From positions 1 through 64,000 of the forward strand of contig JANQKS010000044.1 of the NCBI GenBank assembly GCA_028281005.1: a DNA stretch of 64,000 nucleotides, in the 5' to 3' direction. This DNA is from Pseudomonadales bacterium (GTDB lineage Bacteria; Pseudomonadota; Gammaproteobacteria; Pseudomonadales; Azotimanducaceae). The stretch's first letter is position 1, and each line of letters begins with the position of its first letter. Below, piece after piece: positions 26,722-35,208 of this stretch. Under the pieces are notes generated by a model. That model was given only the letters and a program-made list of their open reading frames with translations, had not been told where the DNA came from and made no database searches. The position numbers and the translations under genes were made by a program.

Positions 26722-27801
26722 TTATCGGCAGCGTTTTATCAGCTTGTTATTGATGGCTTGAGGCTGATCAATCACGTCAAAGAACTCAGCTAGGTATTTC
26801 CCAACCCGCTCACGGTTTAACCCGGGAAGTTCATCAAAGGTATTCACCAAATCCAACATGACCTGCTGCTGTGCGGTCAGGTTTGCCGCCACTTCAACAA
26901 CGTGTGCGTTGTGGTCACAGTAACCCCGGTATTTACGCTGGGTGACGCGGCGAATATTCATGGCAGGCGCAGGCTGGGCGTAAGGCGCGTTGACCAAACC
27001 GGTGGCATCAAAGTCATAAGGTACAACCCAGACATGTTGCGCCTGTATCGGCACTGCATTGTGACAACAATCCCCATCGGGGCCCATGCGCAGTGAAAAG
27101 TCAGTGTTACCCACCATGTACGCAAACAGACTGACCAGGGCTGCAACTTCCGGCTGCAATTGGCGAAGCGCCAGCTGGTCAACTTCGAGCAACTCACCAT
27201 CGAGCCTCGCGGCTAACTGACTTTTGTGTTCGATCAAAAAACCCGGCCAGTTTTCATTGCGCTGTTTCGCGGTATCCACATAGGTGATCTCTACGGCTCG
27301 TACTCGAAAGCTGGCCGGAGTCAGTACATTAAATAAACGATAAACCAGCATCTCAGCCGCCAGATAGCCACCGCGGGCCAAACGTTTTGAGCAATGTGTG
27401 ACCAGTTTCAGCTTGTTCTGGCCAGCAAAAACCGTTCCGCTCGTCGCTTTTTTCTTAAAGTCCAAGCGCAGCGGCGGGAAATCACACTGTTTGCGCCGTG
27501 ACTTCCCTCGCGGGCTCACTTGTAACGGCAATTCGGTCCCGTCCGCCAGGATCACTTGCGCATCATAAGTTTCGGTGGCGGAAGGTCTGAGCTTTTTGAG
27601 TGGCGTGAGCGGCAGGTGCAGTTCAAAAGTCAGCGGAGTTGCATTTGCGATATCTGCTGGGAACAGCGGCAACTCAGGCGCAGGCTCCTCTACCGCAACT
27701 ACCGCAACTACCGCAACCTTGGCTTGTACACTAGCGCTGAGGAGAAAAAAGCCAATCAATGCAACCGCCCCATTCCACCGCATGGCAGCAGCGCGCATCA
27801 T
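26722..27801 (-). CDS. Exported protein resembling atypical (CotH/HipA-like) kinases
   Basis: This 359-residue protein has a signal peptide (hydrophobic ALIGFFLLSASVQA, cut near residue 27). The middle has SPRGKSRRKQCDFPPLRLDF, like the RGNSR...PLRL motif of CotH-type proteins. Further on, FAYMVGNTDFSLRMG (about 230) and VVPYDFDATGLVN (about 260) resemble the catalytic-loop Asp and the metal-binding DFD of atypical kinases. It converges with the phosphatase/DUF4956 operon, separated by only 13 bp. It lies 4 bp downstream of an alpha/beta hydrolase gene on its own strand. Family placement is moderate; substrate unknown. Confidence 0.6.
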   Translation of the reverse strand: MMRAAAMRWNGAVALIGFFLLSASVQAKVAVVAVVAVEEPAPELPLFPADIANATPLTFELHLPLTPLKKLRPSATETYDAQVILADGTELPLQVSPRGKSRRKQCDFPPLRLDFKKKATSGTVFAGQNKLKLVTHCSKRLARGGYLAAEMLVYRLFNVLTPASFRVRAVEITYVDTAKQRNENWPGFLIEHKSQLAARLDGELLEVDQLALRQLQPEVAALVSLFAYMVGNTDFSLRMGPDGDCCHNAVPIQAQHVWVVPYDFDATGLVNAPYAQPAPAMNIRRVTQRKYRGYCDHNAHVVEVAANLTAQQQVMLDLVNTFDELPGLNRERVGKYLAEFFDVIDQPQAINNKLIKRCR

Positions 27802-27805
27802 CTAG

Positions 27806-28705
27806 CTAAGAGCGTAGCTCCCGGCACATCTTGCGTAAACTCTCGACAAACGCCAGGGGCTGATCGAGGAAGACGTGGTGCTGGGCGTTGTCGATACCGT
27901 CTACTGGGAATGCCTGGGGAATGAGTGACTGCATGTACTCCAAGGTACGCTGGGAAAACAGCTCGCTGTCTTTGCCGTAGATGAGCCCAAGTTTTACCTG
28001 CAGCCCGGTATAGTCTTCCGGCTCGCGCTCACCGCCGCTGATGGATGTCGGTAGGTCTTCATCAAATTTCCAAGCCCAGCCGCCACCGTCGACGGGCATC
28101 AATGAGTTGCGCGCGATGTATTGCAATATATAGGCATTGTCACAGGGTTGCGGTGGTTGCAGACGAAAACGATTAAGCGCCGTTTCTTTGTCCGGGTACA
28201 CCTTGGCGCGGTTACTCATCATCATGGTGGCATGGTCCGGCGGCGGGTCGTCGGGATGCCGAATACCGGAATCCACCAATACCAAGGCGGCAAAGCGATC
28301 TGGAAACATATTAGCCGCACGCACTGCCATATATCCGCCAAAGCTGTGGGCCACCACCAATGCGTTGTTGTCGAAGTCGGCATCGTCCAGCACCGCCTTG
28401 ATCTCCTCCGCATAGGTATCCGCCGAATAGTCGTAGCGGTAATCTGAATCACCCATACCGGTGAGATCCATGGCGGCAATCTCGTACTCATCCAGCAGTT
28501 GCGGGGCAATAAAATCCCACCAGCGCGAGTGGGAGTACATGCCATGGATGAGCAGCATGCCCGGTTTGCCCGGCGCAGGGTAAAAGCGATACACCACATC
28601 GCATTCGTCCACTTCCACCGTGCGGGTTTCAGCAGGGGTCTCCACCGCCTGCCAGAACCAATCCGGAATTGTGTTACCGCTGTCTTCCCGATCCCAGCGC
28701 GCCAT
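27806..28705 (-). CDS. Alpha/beta hydrolase
   Basis: This 299-residue enzyme has all classic motifs: LLIHGMYSHSRWW (oxyanion), AMDLTGMGDSD, the nucleophile elbow VVAHSFGGYMA, and a catalytic His in NAQHHVFLD. ATG 28705 has a strong AGGGGAGGG ribosome binding site; an in-frame start at 28738 would add 11 unconserved residues. It is downstream of two acyl-CoA dehydrogenase genes on the same strand, so it may be an esterase or thioesterase-like step in the same acyl-CoA pathway. Confidence 0.8.
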   Translation of the reverse strand: MARWDREDSGNTIPDWFWQAVETPAETRTVEVDECDVVYRFYPAPGKPGMLLIHGMYSHSRWWDFIAPQLLDEYEIAAMDLTGMGDSDYRYDYSADTYAEEIKAVLDDADFDNNALVVAHSFGGYMAVRAANMFPDRFAALVLVDSGIRHPDDPPPDHATMMMSNRAKVYPDKETALNRFRLQPPQPCDNAYILQYIARNSLMPVDGGGWAWKFDEDLPTSISGGEREPEDYTGLQVKLGLIYGKDSELFSQRTLEYMQSLIPQAFPVDGIDNAQHHVFLDQPLAFVESLRKMCRELRS

Positions 28706-28749
28706 ACGCCCTCCCCTTAGGATCTCAGTTGGATACAAATAACGCCGGC

Positions 28750-29880
28750 CTACAGGCGCCCAAACCGTTTCAGATGATAGTCGACATTGCCGAACAGTGT
28801 GTCGATGATGGTCAGCCGCTTGAAGTAATGGCCGATGTTTAGTTCGTCTGTCATACCCATGCCGCCGTGCAACTGGACCGCGTTTTGTCCCACAAAACGG
28901 CCGGATTTACCCACTTGCACTTTAAATGCGCTGACTGCTTTTTGCGCTTCCGATCCGTAACCTTCGTCTAGACGCATGGCTGCCATGTACATGAGCGACT
29001 TGGACTGTTCATGCTCCATGAACATGTCCACCATTCGGTGCTGTAGAACCTGGAATTTGCCAATGGGCTGGCCAAACTGCTCACGCGTTTTGCAGTATTC
29101 CACGGTGTCTTTGTACAACACTTCCATACAGCCTACCGCTTCAGAACCCACCGCCATGATGCCATCATCAATGGCGCGTTCAATAATTCCCAGCCCTTGG
29201 CCTGCTTCACCCAACAGCGCATCCGCGCCCACCTGCACCCCTTCCAAGGTGACTTCTGATGCACGCATGCCGTCTACCGTCGGGTAGTCGCGGCGGGTGA
29301 CACCGTCCGCTGTGGCATCCACCACAAAAACGGAGACGCCGTCGGCGTCGCGCTGTTCACCGCTGGTACGAGCGCTGACCACTAATAAATCCGCAGCAGG
29401 GCCGTTCATGACCACGGCTTTGTAACCATTTAATACATAACCGTCACCGGCTGTGGTGGCGGTGGTGGTGAGGTCTGCCAGATTGAAACGGCCTTGCGGC
29501 TCAGCGTAAGCGAGCGCAGCTTGGGTGGATCCGTCGATGATGCCAGGTAAGTACTTGGCTTTCTGTTCAGCGTTGCCGCCATGTTTAATGGCGCCACCGG
29601 CCAACACGACCGTGGCCAGATAAGGTTCAACCAGCAGACCTTTGCCAAAGTTCTCCGCCATCAACATGCACTCAATCGCGCCGCCGCCAAAGCCACCGTC
29701 TTCTTCCGAAAACGGCACACCCAACCAGCCCAACTCAGCAAACGTCGCCCAATTTTCTTGGCTGAAACCATCCTCGGATTTCACCAACTGCTGCCGACTT
29801 TCAAAGTCGTAGTCGTTTTGGAAATACCTGGCCACACTTTCTTCTAACAGCGTTTGTTCTTCTGTAAACGAAAAGTCCAT
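28750..29880 (-). CDS. Acyl-CoA dehydrogenase (subunit 1 of a likely pair)
   Basis: This 376-residue flavoenzyme of the CaiA/FadE type opens DFSFTEEQTLLEESVARYF. It has ALAYAEPQGRFNL in the FAD/substrate region, REQFGQPIGKFQVLQHRMVDM, and AVQLHGGMGMTDELNIGHYF near the end. The second gene (29905-31062) lies 24 bp upstream on the same strand and is a more diverged relative. Such side-by-side pairs form heteromeric enzymes in sterol side-chain and other pathways. The exact substrate is unknown. Confidence 0.85.
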   Translation of the reverse strand: MDFSFTEEQTLLEESVARYFQNDYDFESRQQLVKSEDGFSQENWATFAELGWLGVPFSEEDGGFGGGAIECMLMAENFGKGLLVEPYLATVVLAGGAIKHGGNAEQKAKYLPGIIDGSTQAALAYAEPQGRFNLADLTTTATTAGDGYVLNGYKAVVMNGPAADLLVVSARTSGEQRDADGVSVFVVDATADGVTRRDYPTVDGMRASEVTLEGVQVGADALLGEAGQGLGIIERAIDDGIMAVGSEAVGCMEVLYKDTVEYCKTREQFGQPIGKFQVLQHRMVDMFMEHEQSKSLMYMAAMRLDEGYGSEAQKAVSAFKVQVGKSGRFVGQNAVQLHGGMGMTDELNIGHYFKRLTIIDTLFGNVDYHLKRFGRL

Positions 29881-29904
29881 GCTTAACCTCTTTCTACCTC
29901 ATGC

Positions 29905-31062
29905 CTACTGGCGAGTGCTGTTCAGCTCGCGCCACGCCGTGTCCTTCAGGGCCTCAGCACTGCCTTCATACATAGCAGCCACATGCTGCGCTAAATTCTG
30001 CCGGACGGTGGCTGCAGCGGTGTCTGGGCCTATGGAACCTTCGTTGTGCAGCAACATCTCGTCCGGATAAGGTAGCGCATAATACCCGAAACTCTCTACT
30101 TGTAGGGCGCCGAGTTTGAGGAGAATTTCGCGGCTGCGCAGCTGCAATAAATCTAGCGGAAATGGCACTTCTAGTTGGCGCTGCAAAGCATCGACGTAGC
30201 GCAATTCCATGGCCTGCAGGGCTTCCAGCGCCACCGCCACAGCGTGACGTTGAGCGTGCAGCGCATCCTGCGGATCCAACTGGTCTAACTGTTGGTCCAA
30301 CACATCCAACTGGGCACGGGCCACCGCGCTCTGGCTGAGCGTCGACATATCGCGCGTGAGAAACAGATGCGCAAACTCGGCGCCATCCTCTGAACGAGCC
30401 ACCAAAGCATCGGACGGCACACGTACGTCCTGCAACGCAAACGAGGCCAGATGTTGGCTACCGTCAAAAGACGTTTGTGGCAGGCAGGTTAAACCGGCAA
30501 CGTCTGTAGGAATCACAAACAATCCTACGCTGCCCGACACATCCGCGTCCGCGCACGCTTGCCGAAGATAAGCAAAACACAGCAACCATTGAGCAGCGTG
30601 GCCGTGTAACACCCAACATTTCTCACCATCGAGCCGCCAACCCTTGGTGTAAGGTCGCGCCTGGCATTGCATCGCACTGTAATCGATCCCTGCCACGGGT
30701 TCGGCAAACGCAATTGCCCAGGTGTCTGCCAAACTACGGATACCAGGAAGGTGGCGCGCCTGCTGTTGTGCATCGGCATAGCGCAGTAACAACGGTCCCA
30801 CAATCTCCACCCCAACTTCCTGTTCCAGCGGTATACCCGCCGCTGCACAAGCTTGCCGCCACAAGTAGATCTGGGTGGGATTCCATCCTGTTCCACCCGC
30901 GGATTCCGGCCACCGCGGCACACTTAAGCCGGCCTCCACCACAGCCTGCCGCCACGCCGGCAGCGCCTCTGCTGTGGGCGCTTGCGATGGCCAGTGTGCC
31001 TGGATAAAGGTGTCCACCCGTTGGCGAAAGGCCAACAGGTCGGCGCTTAATCCCCGTTCCAC
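29905..31062 (-). CDS. Acyl-CoA dehydrogenase-like protein (subunit 2 of a likely pair)
   Basis: This 385-residue protein starts at a GTG. It keeps the fold markers VPRWPESAGGTGWN, WAIAFAEPVAGIDYS and WRLDGEKCWVLHG, and the C-terminal LLLHNEGSIGPDTAAATVRQ. It is more divergent than its neighbour and lacks the HGGMG motif, which suits the partner subunit of a two-gene dehydrogenase. An enoyl-CoA hydratase gene is divergent, with 131 bp between. Confidence 0.75.
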   Translation of the reverse strand: MERGLSADLLAFRQRVDTFIQAHWPSQAPTAEALPAWRQAVVEAGLSVPRWPESAGGTGWNPTQIYLWRQACAAAGIPLEQEVGVEIVGPLLLRYADAQQQARHLPGIRSLADTWAIAFAEPVAGIDYSAMQCQARPYTKGWRLDGEKCWVLHGHAAQWLLCFAYLRQACADADVSGSVGLFVIPTDVAGLTCLPQTSFDGSQHLASFALQDVRVPSDALVARSEDGAEFAHLFLTRDMSTLSQSAVARAQLDVLDQQLDQLDPQDALHAQRHAVAVALEALQAMELRYVDALQRQLEVPFPLDLLQLRSREILLKLGALQVESFGYYALPYPDEMLLHNEGSIGPDTAAATVRQNLAQHVAAMYEGSAEALKDTAWRELNSTRQ

Positions 31063-31193
31063 GTCGCAATGAATCCTGCTGCTTAAGAGAGCAGCTCATT
31101 TTATCACGTAGAAAAACGCCACAGACCCAGGCACCATAAGCGCGCTCTTTGCAGCACCAGACCACACAACACAACTCACCACAGCGGGGACAC

Positions 31194-32051
31194 ATGGACT
31201 ACAGCACCATTTTGTATGACGTTGAAGACGGCATATTGACCATCACCTTAAACCGCCCGGAGGCGCTCAACGCATTTAACCGCGACATGATGAGCGAAAT
31301 GATCGACGCGTGTGACCGCGCCGACGCTGACGACGATGTCCGCGCTGTGATTGTCACCGGCGCGGGTCGCGCGTTCTGCGCCGGCGCCGATTTGGCCAGC
31401 GGCGGCGACACCTTCGACGCCGATGCACGCGAAGACCGCGAAAGCGGTCTGCAGCCAGATGGCGGTGGGCGTGTTTCTTTACGCCTGTATGAACTCAACA
31501 AACCCATCATCGCCGCCATCAACGGCGCCGCGGTGGGCGTCGGCATCACCATGACCTTACCCATGGACATCCGCCTGGCGGCCGATGTCGCCAAGTTTGG
31601 TTTCGTATTTGCACGCCGCGGTATCGTCCCGGAAGCCTGCTCCAGCTACTTTCTGCCGCGTGTCGCCGGTATCAGCCGCGCGCTCGAATGGTGCTACTCA
31701 GGCCGCGTTTTTCCCGCGCAAGAAGCCCTCGACGGCGGCCTGGTACGCGCCCTGTACCCCAAAGATGATTTGCTCGCCCAAGCCCGTGCCATTGCCGAAG
31801 ACATCCGCGACAACAGCGCGCCCGTATCCGTCGCCCTCGTCCGCCACATGATGTGGCGCATGCTCGGCGCCGACCACCCGATGGAAGCCCATAAAATAGA
31901 CTCCCGCGGCATCTACTACCGCGGTCGGTCACCAGATGCCAAAGAGGGTGTGGAATCGTTTCTGGAAAAACGCCCGGCAGAGTTTGTCGCCAAAGTGTCT
32001 GAGGACATGCCCGAATACTTCCCATGGTGGCAACCGCGCGAGTTTTCATAA
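31194..32051 (+). CDS. Enoyl-CoA hydratase / isomerase family protein
   Basis: This 285-residue crotonase-fold protein has the oxyanion-hole loops GAGRAFCAGADLASGG and NGAAVGVGITMTLPMDIRLA, and FVFARRGIVPEACSS with the expected Glu. ATG 31194 has a GCGGGGA ribosome binding site; a start at 31149 would add 15 residues with no homology. It is divergent from the acyl-CoA dehydrogenase pair, and the two sets probably share a pathway. A gap of 166 bp without features separates it from the CDGSH gene. Confidence 0.88.
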   Translation: MDYSTILYDVEDGILTITLNRPEALNAFNRDMMSEMIDACDRADADDDVRAVIVTGAGRAFCAGADLASGGDTFDADAREDRESGLQPDGGGRVSLRLYELNKPIIAAINGAAVGVGITMTLPMDIRLAADVAKFGFVFARRGIVPEACSSYFLPRVAGISRALEWCYSGRVFPAQEALDGGLVRALYPKDDLLAQARAIAEDIRDNSAPVSVALVRHMMWRMLGADHPMEAHKIDSRGIYYRGRSPDAKEGVESFLEKRPAEFVAKVSEDMPEYFPWWQPREFS

Positions 32052-32217
32052 CTGACAACCATGGAAAACGCAGGCTGGCTATTCAATACATGAACCCCTT
32101 GAACGAAGCAGACGTTTACACCAGTAAGCTGTTCAACCCGCATGGCCACAGTTACATTAATTCATTGGACTATCCAAACCACACAAGGTATTTAAAGACC
32201 AAATCCCGGAGGCAAGC

Positions 32218-32460
32218 ATGAGTGAACCGACCATCGCGCAGAAGGCGCCGTATCCCATCGATGTAGAAGAAGGCAAAAAGTACTTCTGGTGCGCCTGTGG
32301 CAAAAGCAGTAAGCAGCCGTTTTGTGATGGCTCTCATGAAGGCACCGATTTCCTACCCATGTCGTATACCGCCGAATCCAGCCGCACGCTGTATTTCTGC
32401 GGGTGCAAACACACCGCTGGTGCACCTCTGTGCGATGGTGCCCACAACGCACTGGAGTAA
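32218..32460 (+). CDS. Dual CDGSH iron-sulfur protein
   Basis: This 80-residue protein carries two CDGSH cluster motifs: CACGKSSKQPFCDGSH and CGCKHTAGAPLCDGAH. Each has the three-Cys, one-His ligand set for a [2Fe-2S] cluster. The family is small, soluble and redox-active; physiological partners are unknown. It starts at ATG 32218 after a GGAGGCA ribosome binding site. The DUF349 gene begins 8 bp after its stop. Confidence 0.92.
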   Translation: MSEPTIAQKAPYPIDVEEGKKYFWCACGKSSKQPFCDGSHEGTDFLPMSYTAESSRTLYFCGCKHTAGAPLCDGAHNALE

Positions 32461-32468
32461 CATGAGCC

Positions 32469-35183
32469 ATGTTGAGTCGATGGTTTAACAGAAGTAGTCG
32501 ACTTACACACCCGGATAGAGCCAAGCGCCTGCAGGCGGTGCAGACGCTCAGTGCCGAACAAGCCAACGCAGTTCAGGACCAGTTACTGTCCCTAGCGCGC
32601 GATGACACAGACGCCGAGGTGCGCGCCGCCGCTCTTGAGCACATCCGCGATGCCGATACCTTGGCACAACTGTTAGATGCAGATCACTGCGCGCAAGCAG
32701 CGGCAGAAAAAATTGCCGCCCATGCAGCCGCCGGTGAAACCTGCGTAGGACACGATCACGAGTTAGTCCTGCAGGCACGTATACGTCTGGCCCAACCCGA
32801 CCATGTGGCTGCCCTGCTGCCGCTGCTCACGTCCGCGGAACAGTGTGCGGAGTTAGCGGTGCGCGTTCGCGATGAGGCCAAACGCGCAAACTTGTTAACA
32901 CACCCGAGCCTTAGCAATGAACAAGGTTTGAGTGTGCTGCAACGCGTGGCACGAGGTAGAGACAAAAACTGCCACCGCCACGCCAAGGAGCGCTTGGAGC
33001 GGATCAAAACCGAGCGCCAACACTGCTCGGCCATCACCCAGCGTTTAGCGGAGCTCGACAGCGCCATTACCAAGGCACTGGCAGATGAACCCGCGGCACC
33101 ACAAGCACTCTACGCCCATCGACAAAAATTGCTGAAGCTGAAAGACATGCGCGCGACTACTGCAGCTGAACTGACCGAAAGCGCCGCTCAGTTGGCGGCC
33201 GCAGGCGCGGATGCCGAACAGTTCAAAGTTGCTGCAGATCCCTTTCAAGACATCGAGATACACCTACCCGAGCCGGCCGCGGACCCGTTCCCACCGCTGG
33301 TGGCAGAGTTTGAGCAGCTCGCCACGGACATGCGCTCTGGCAAGCCGCTGGACACCATTGCAGAACGCCGTGATGCTTTGACCACACAATGGTTGGCGAA
33401 TGCAGATCGCTACCCGCCGAGCGCGGCACAGCATCAGTTGTTTGAAGACGTGTCGAGCCAATTCCAAGGCTATAAAAAGGTCTGGGAGTGTTGGCAACGA
33501 TGCAACGGTTGGCAAGAGGCGCTGCCGCAGGCGCTGAGCGATCCATACCAACTAGGCGAACATACACCGGCGCAGCTTAAGGCCCACCAGCAGTGGCAAA
33601 AGCGATGGCGCAAATCTTTAGGCGCCTTACAGTGGCCTGCCAACCATACCCCGCCCAGCGAGACCGCGGACGCGCTGGCCGCATGGTCTAGAATCGACTC
33701 ACAAATTCAGCTCATCAAAACATCTATAAAAGACGCCAAGCAAACCCTGCGCCAGCACATTAAACAGGCAGAAAGCCAGCTGCAAGAGGGGCAGTTAGAG
33801 AAAGCCAAACAGAGCCTGCAAGCCGCGCGTCGCCTGCACCAGGCGGGTGTCAAAGGGCAAGAACGCGAGCTCGCCGCATTAAGCGCGCAGGTCGCTGAAT
33901 TTCGTGATTGGCAAACTTTCGCCACCAATCCCAAACGTGAAGATCTCTTGCAACAGCTACAAACCCTGGCGGAGCAGCCGTTGCAGCCAGACAATCAGGC
34001 AACGCGCCTTAAACACCTGCGCGGCGAGTGGCAGCAACTTGGCAAACCCAACAGTGCGGCGGAGTTTGCACAACAGCGGCAATTTGATGAATGGGCCGAA
34101 CAGGCATTTGAACCCTGCCGCTTACATTATGCGCAGCAAGCTGAGGTACGCGCGGACAACCTCGCCGCGCGGCAAGCGCTGTGTGAGCAGTTACACAACT
34201 ACCTGACCGCCACGGATTGGGACAACGCGGACATGCAGGCCGCGGAGTCGATTTTGCGCAGCGCAAGACAAGAGTGGCAGCAGCATCACCCGTGTGATCG
34301 GCGCGCGCTGCAACCCGTGCAAAAGCGCTTTGAAGCGCTACAGGATGAGCTGCACAACAAAGTGAAAGCGACATGGGAGGCGAACGTCGCACGCAAACAG
34401 GCCATCGTCGATGAGGCCAAAGCGTTGTTAGATGCGGAACTTTCGACCCAAATTGAGGGTGCCAAGGCGCTGCAACAACGTTGGCGCAGCGTCGGCAAAA
34501 CACCGCGTGGGCCAGACCAACGTTTGTGGCGTGAATTCCGCGCCGTCTGTGATCAGATATTTGCCCAGCGCGAAGCGGACCATCAGCAGCGCAAAGCGGC
34601 GGTGGAGGCTCAATATCAGGCCCTCGACGAGGCGGTCAGCGCGTTGGAAAACGCAACTCAACAGCCGCAGCCAAGCAAAAAAGAACTCAATCAACTCAGT
34701 GCCACCATCGAACAGGCGTCCGTGGATCTGAACGTCAGTCCACAAAGCCGCAAACGCATTCATAGCGCCCAGGCAGACTACCAAAAACGCCTGCAGGCCC
34801 AGGCCAGACAACAGGAACAGGCAGACCTGCAACAGTGGCGTGAGTGGGATGAACAGGTTTCCGCGGCTGAATGTACAGATGCAGTGGCGAGCTTAGAGGC
34901 CCCGCACCCGGTATTTGCCGCGCGCTTGAGAGGCACCGCCAGCCCGGCGGACTGGCTGCAGTTGGTGCTAGAAGCCGAAATTGCCGCGGACCTGCCGAGC
35001 CCCGAGGCAGATCAAGGCACACGCATGGCACTACAGATTGACCTGATGAATGCCGGGCGACGGGATTTGGCGGCGGAGGATCATCGCGAGCTTTTGCGCC
35101 GCTGGTGTGAGGCCGGGCCTAAGGCAGCTGATTTGCAAAGCCTGCGAGAGCGCTTTTTCCATGCGCTACAGCAGCGCTTGTAA
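32469..35183 (+). CDS. DUF349 domain-containing protein
   Basis: This 904-residue, largely helical protein is rich in Ala, Gln, Glu and Arg. Repeated DUF349-like blocks with W at regular places are seen, such as RSVGKTPRGPDQRLWREFRAV, LRGEWQQLGKPNSAAEFAQ and ILRSARQEWQQHHPCDRRAL. The N-terminal 100 residues resemble HEAT-like repeats (EVRAAALEHIRDADTLAQLL). DUF349 proteins are cytosolic and poorly understood. It overlaps no neighbour, but spacing of 8 bp and 25 bp suggests an operon with the CDGSH gene and the following dehydrogenase-like gene. Confidence 0.88.
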   Translation: MLSRWFNRSSRLTHPDRAKRLQAVQTLSAEQANAVQDQLLSLARDDTDAEVRAAALEHIRDADTLAQLLDADHCAQAAAEKIAAHAAAGETCVGHDHELVLQARIRLAQPDHVAALLPLLTSAEQCAELAVRVRDEAKRANLLTHPSLSNEQGLSVLQRVARGRDKNCHRHAKERLERIKTERQHCSAITQRLAELDSAITKALADEPAAPQALYAHRQKLLKLKDMRATTAAELTESAAQLAAAGADAEQFKVAADPFQDIEIHLPEPAADPFPPLVAEFEQLATDMRSGKPLDTIAERRDALTTQWLANADRYPPSAAQHQLFEDVSSQFQGYKKVWECWQRCNGWQEALPQALSDPYQLGEHTPAQLKAHQQWQKRWRKSLGALQWPANHTPPSETADALAAWSRIDSQIQLIKTSIKDAKQTLRQHIKQAESQLQEGQLEKAKQSLQAARRLHQAGVKGQERELAALSAQVAEFRDWQTFATNPKREDLLQQLQTLAEQPLQPDNQATRLKHLRGEWQQLGKPNSAAEFAQQRQFDEWAEQAFEPCRLHYAQQAEVRADNLAARQALCEQLHNYLTATDWDNADMQAAESILRSARQEWQQHHPCDRRALQPVQKRFEALQDELHNKVKATWEANVARKQAIVDEAKALLDAELSTQIEGAKALQQRWRSVGKTPRGPDQRLWREFRAVCDQIFAQREADHQQRKAAVEAQYQALDEAVSALENATQQPQPSKKELNQLSATIEQASVDLNVSPQSRKRIHSAQADYQKRLQAQARQQEQADLQQWREWDEQVSAAECTDAVASLEAPHPVFAARLRGTASPADWLQLVLEAEIAADLPSPEADQGTRMALQIDLMNAGRRDLAAEDHRELLRRWCEAGPKAADLQSLRERFFHALQQRL

Positions 35184-35208
35184 AGCCAGCCAGGTGCCGC
35201 AAAAACCT

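Noticed and set aside
32024-32221. 65-codon frame between the enoyl-CoA hydratase and CDGSH genes
   Set aside because: It overlaps the end of the hydratase gene, has no ribosome binding site and no recognisable sequence.
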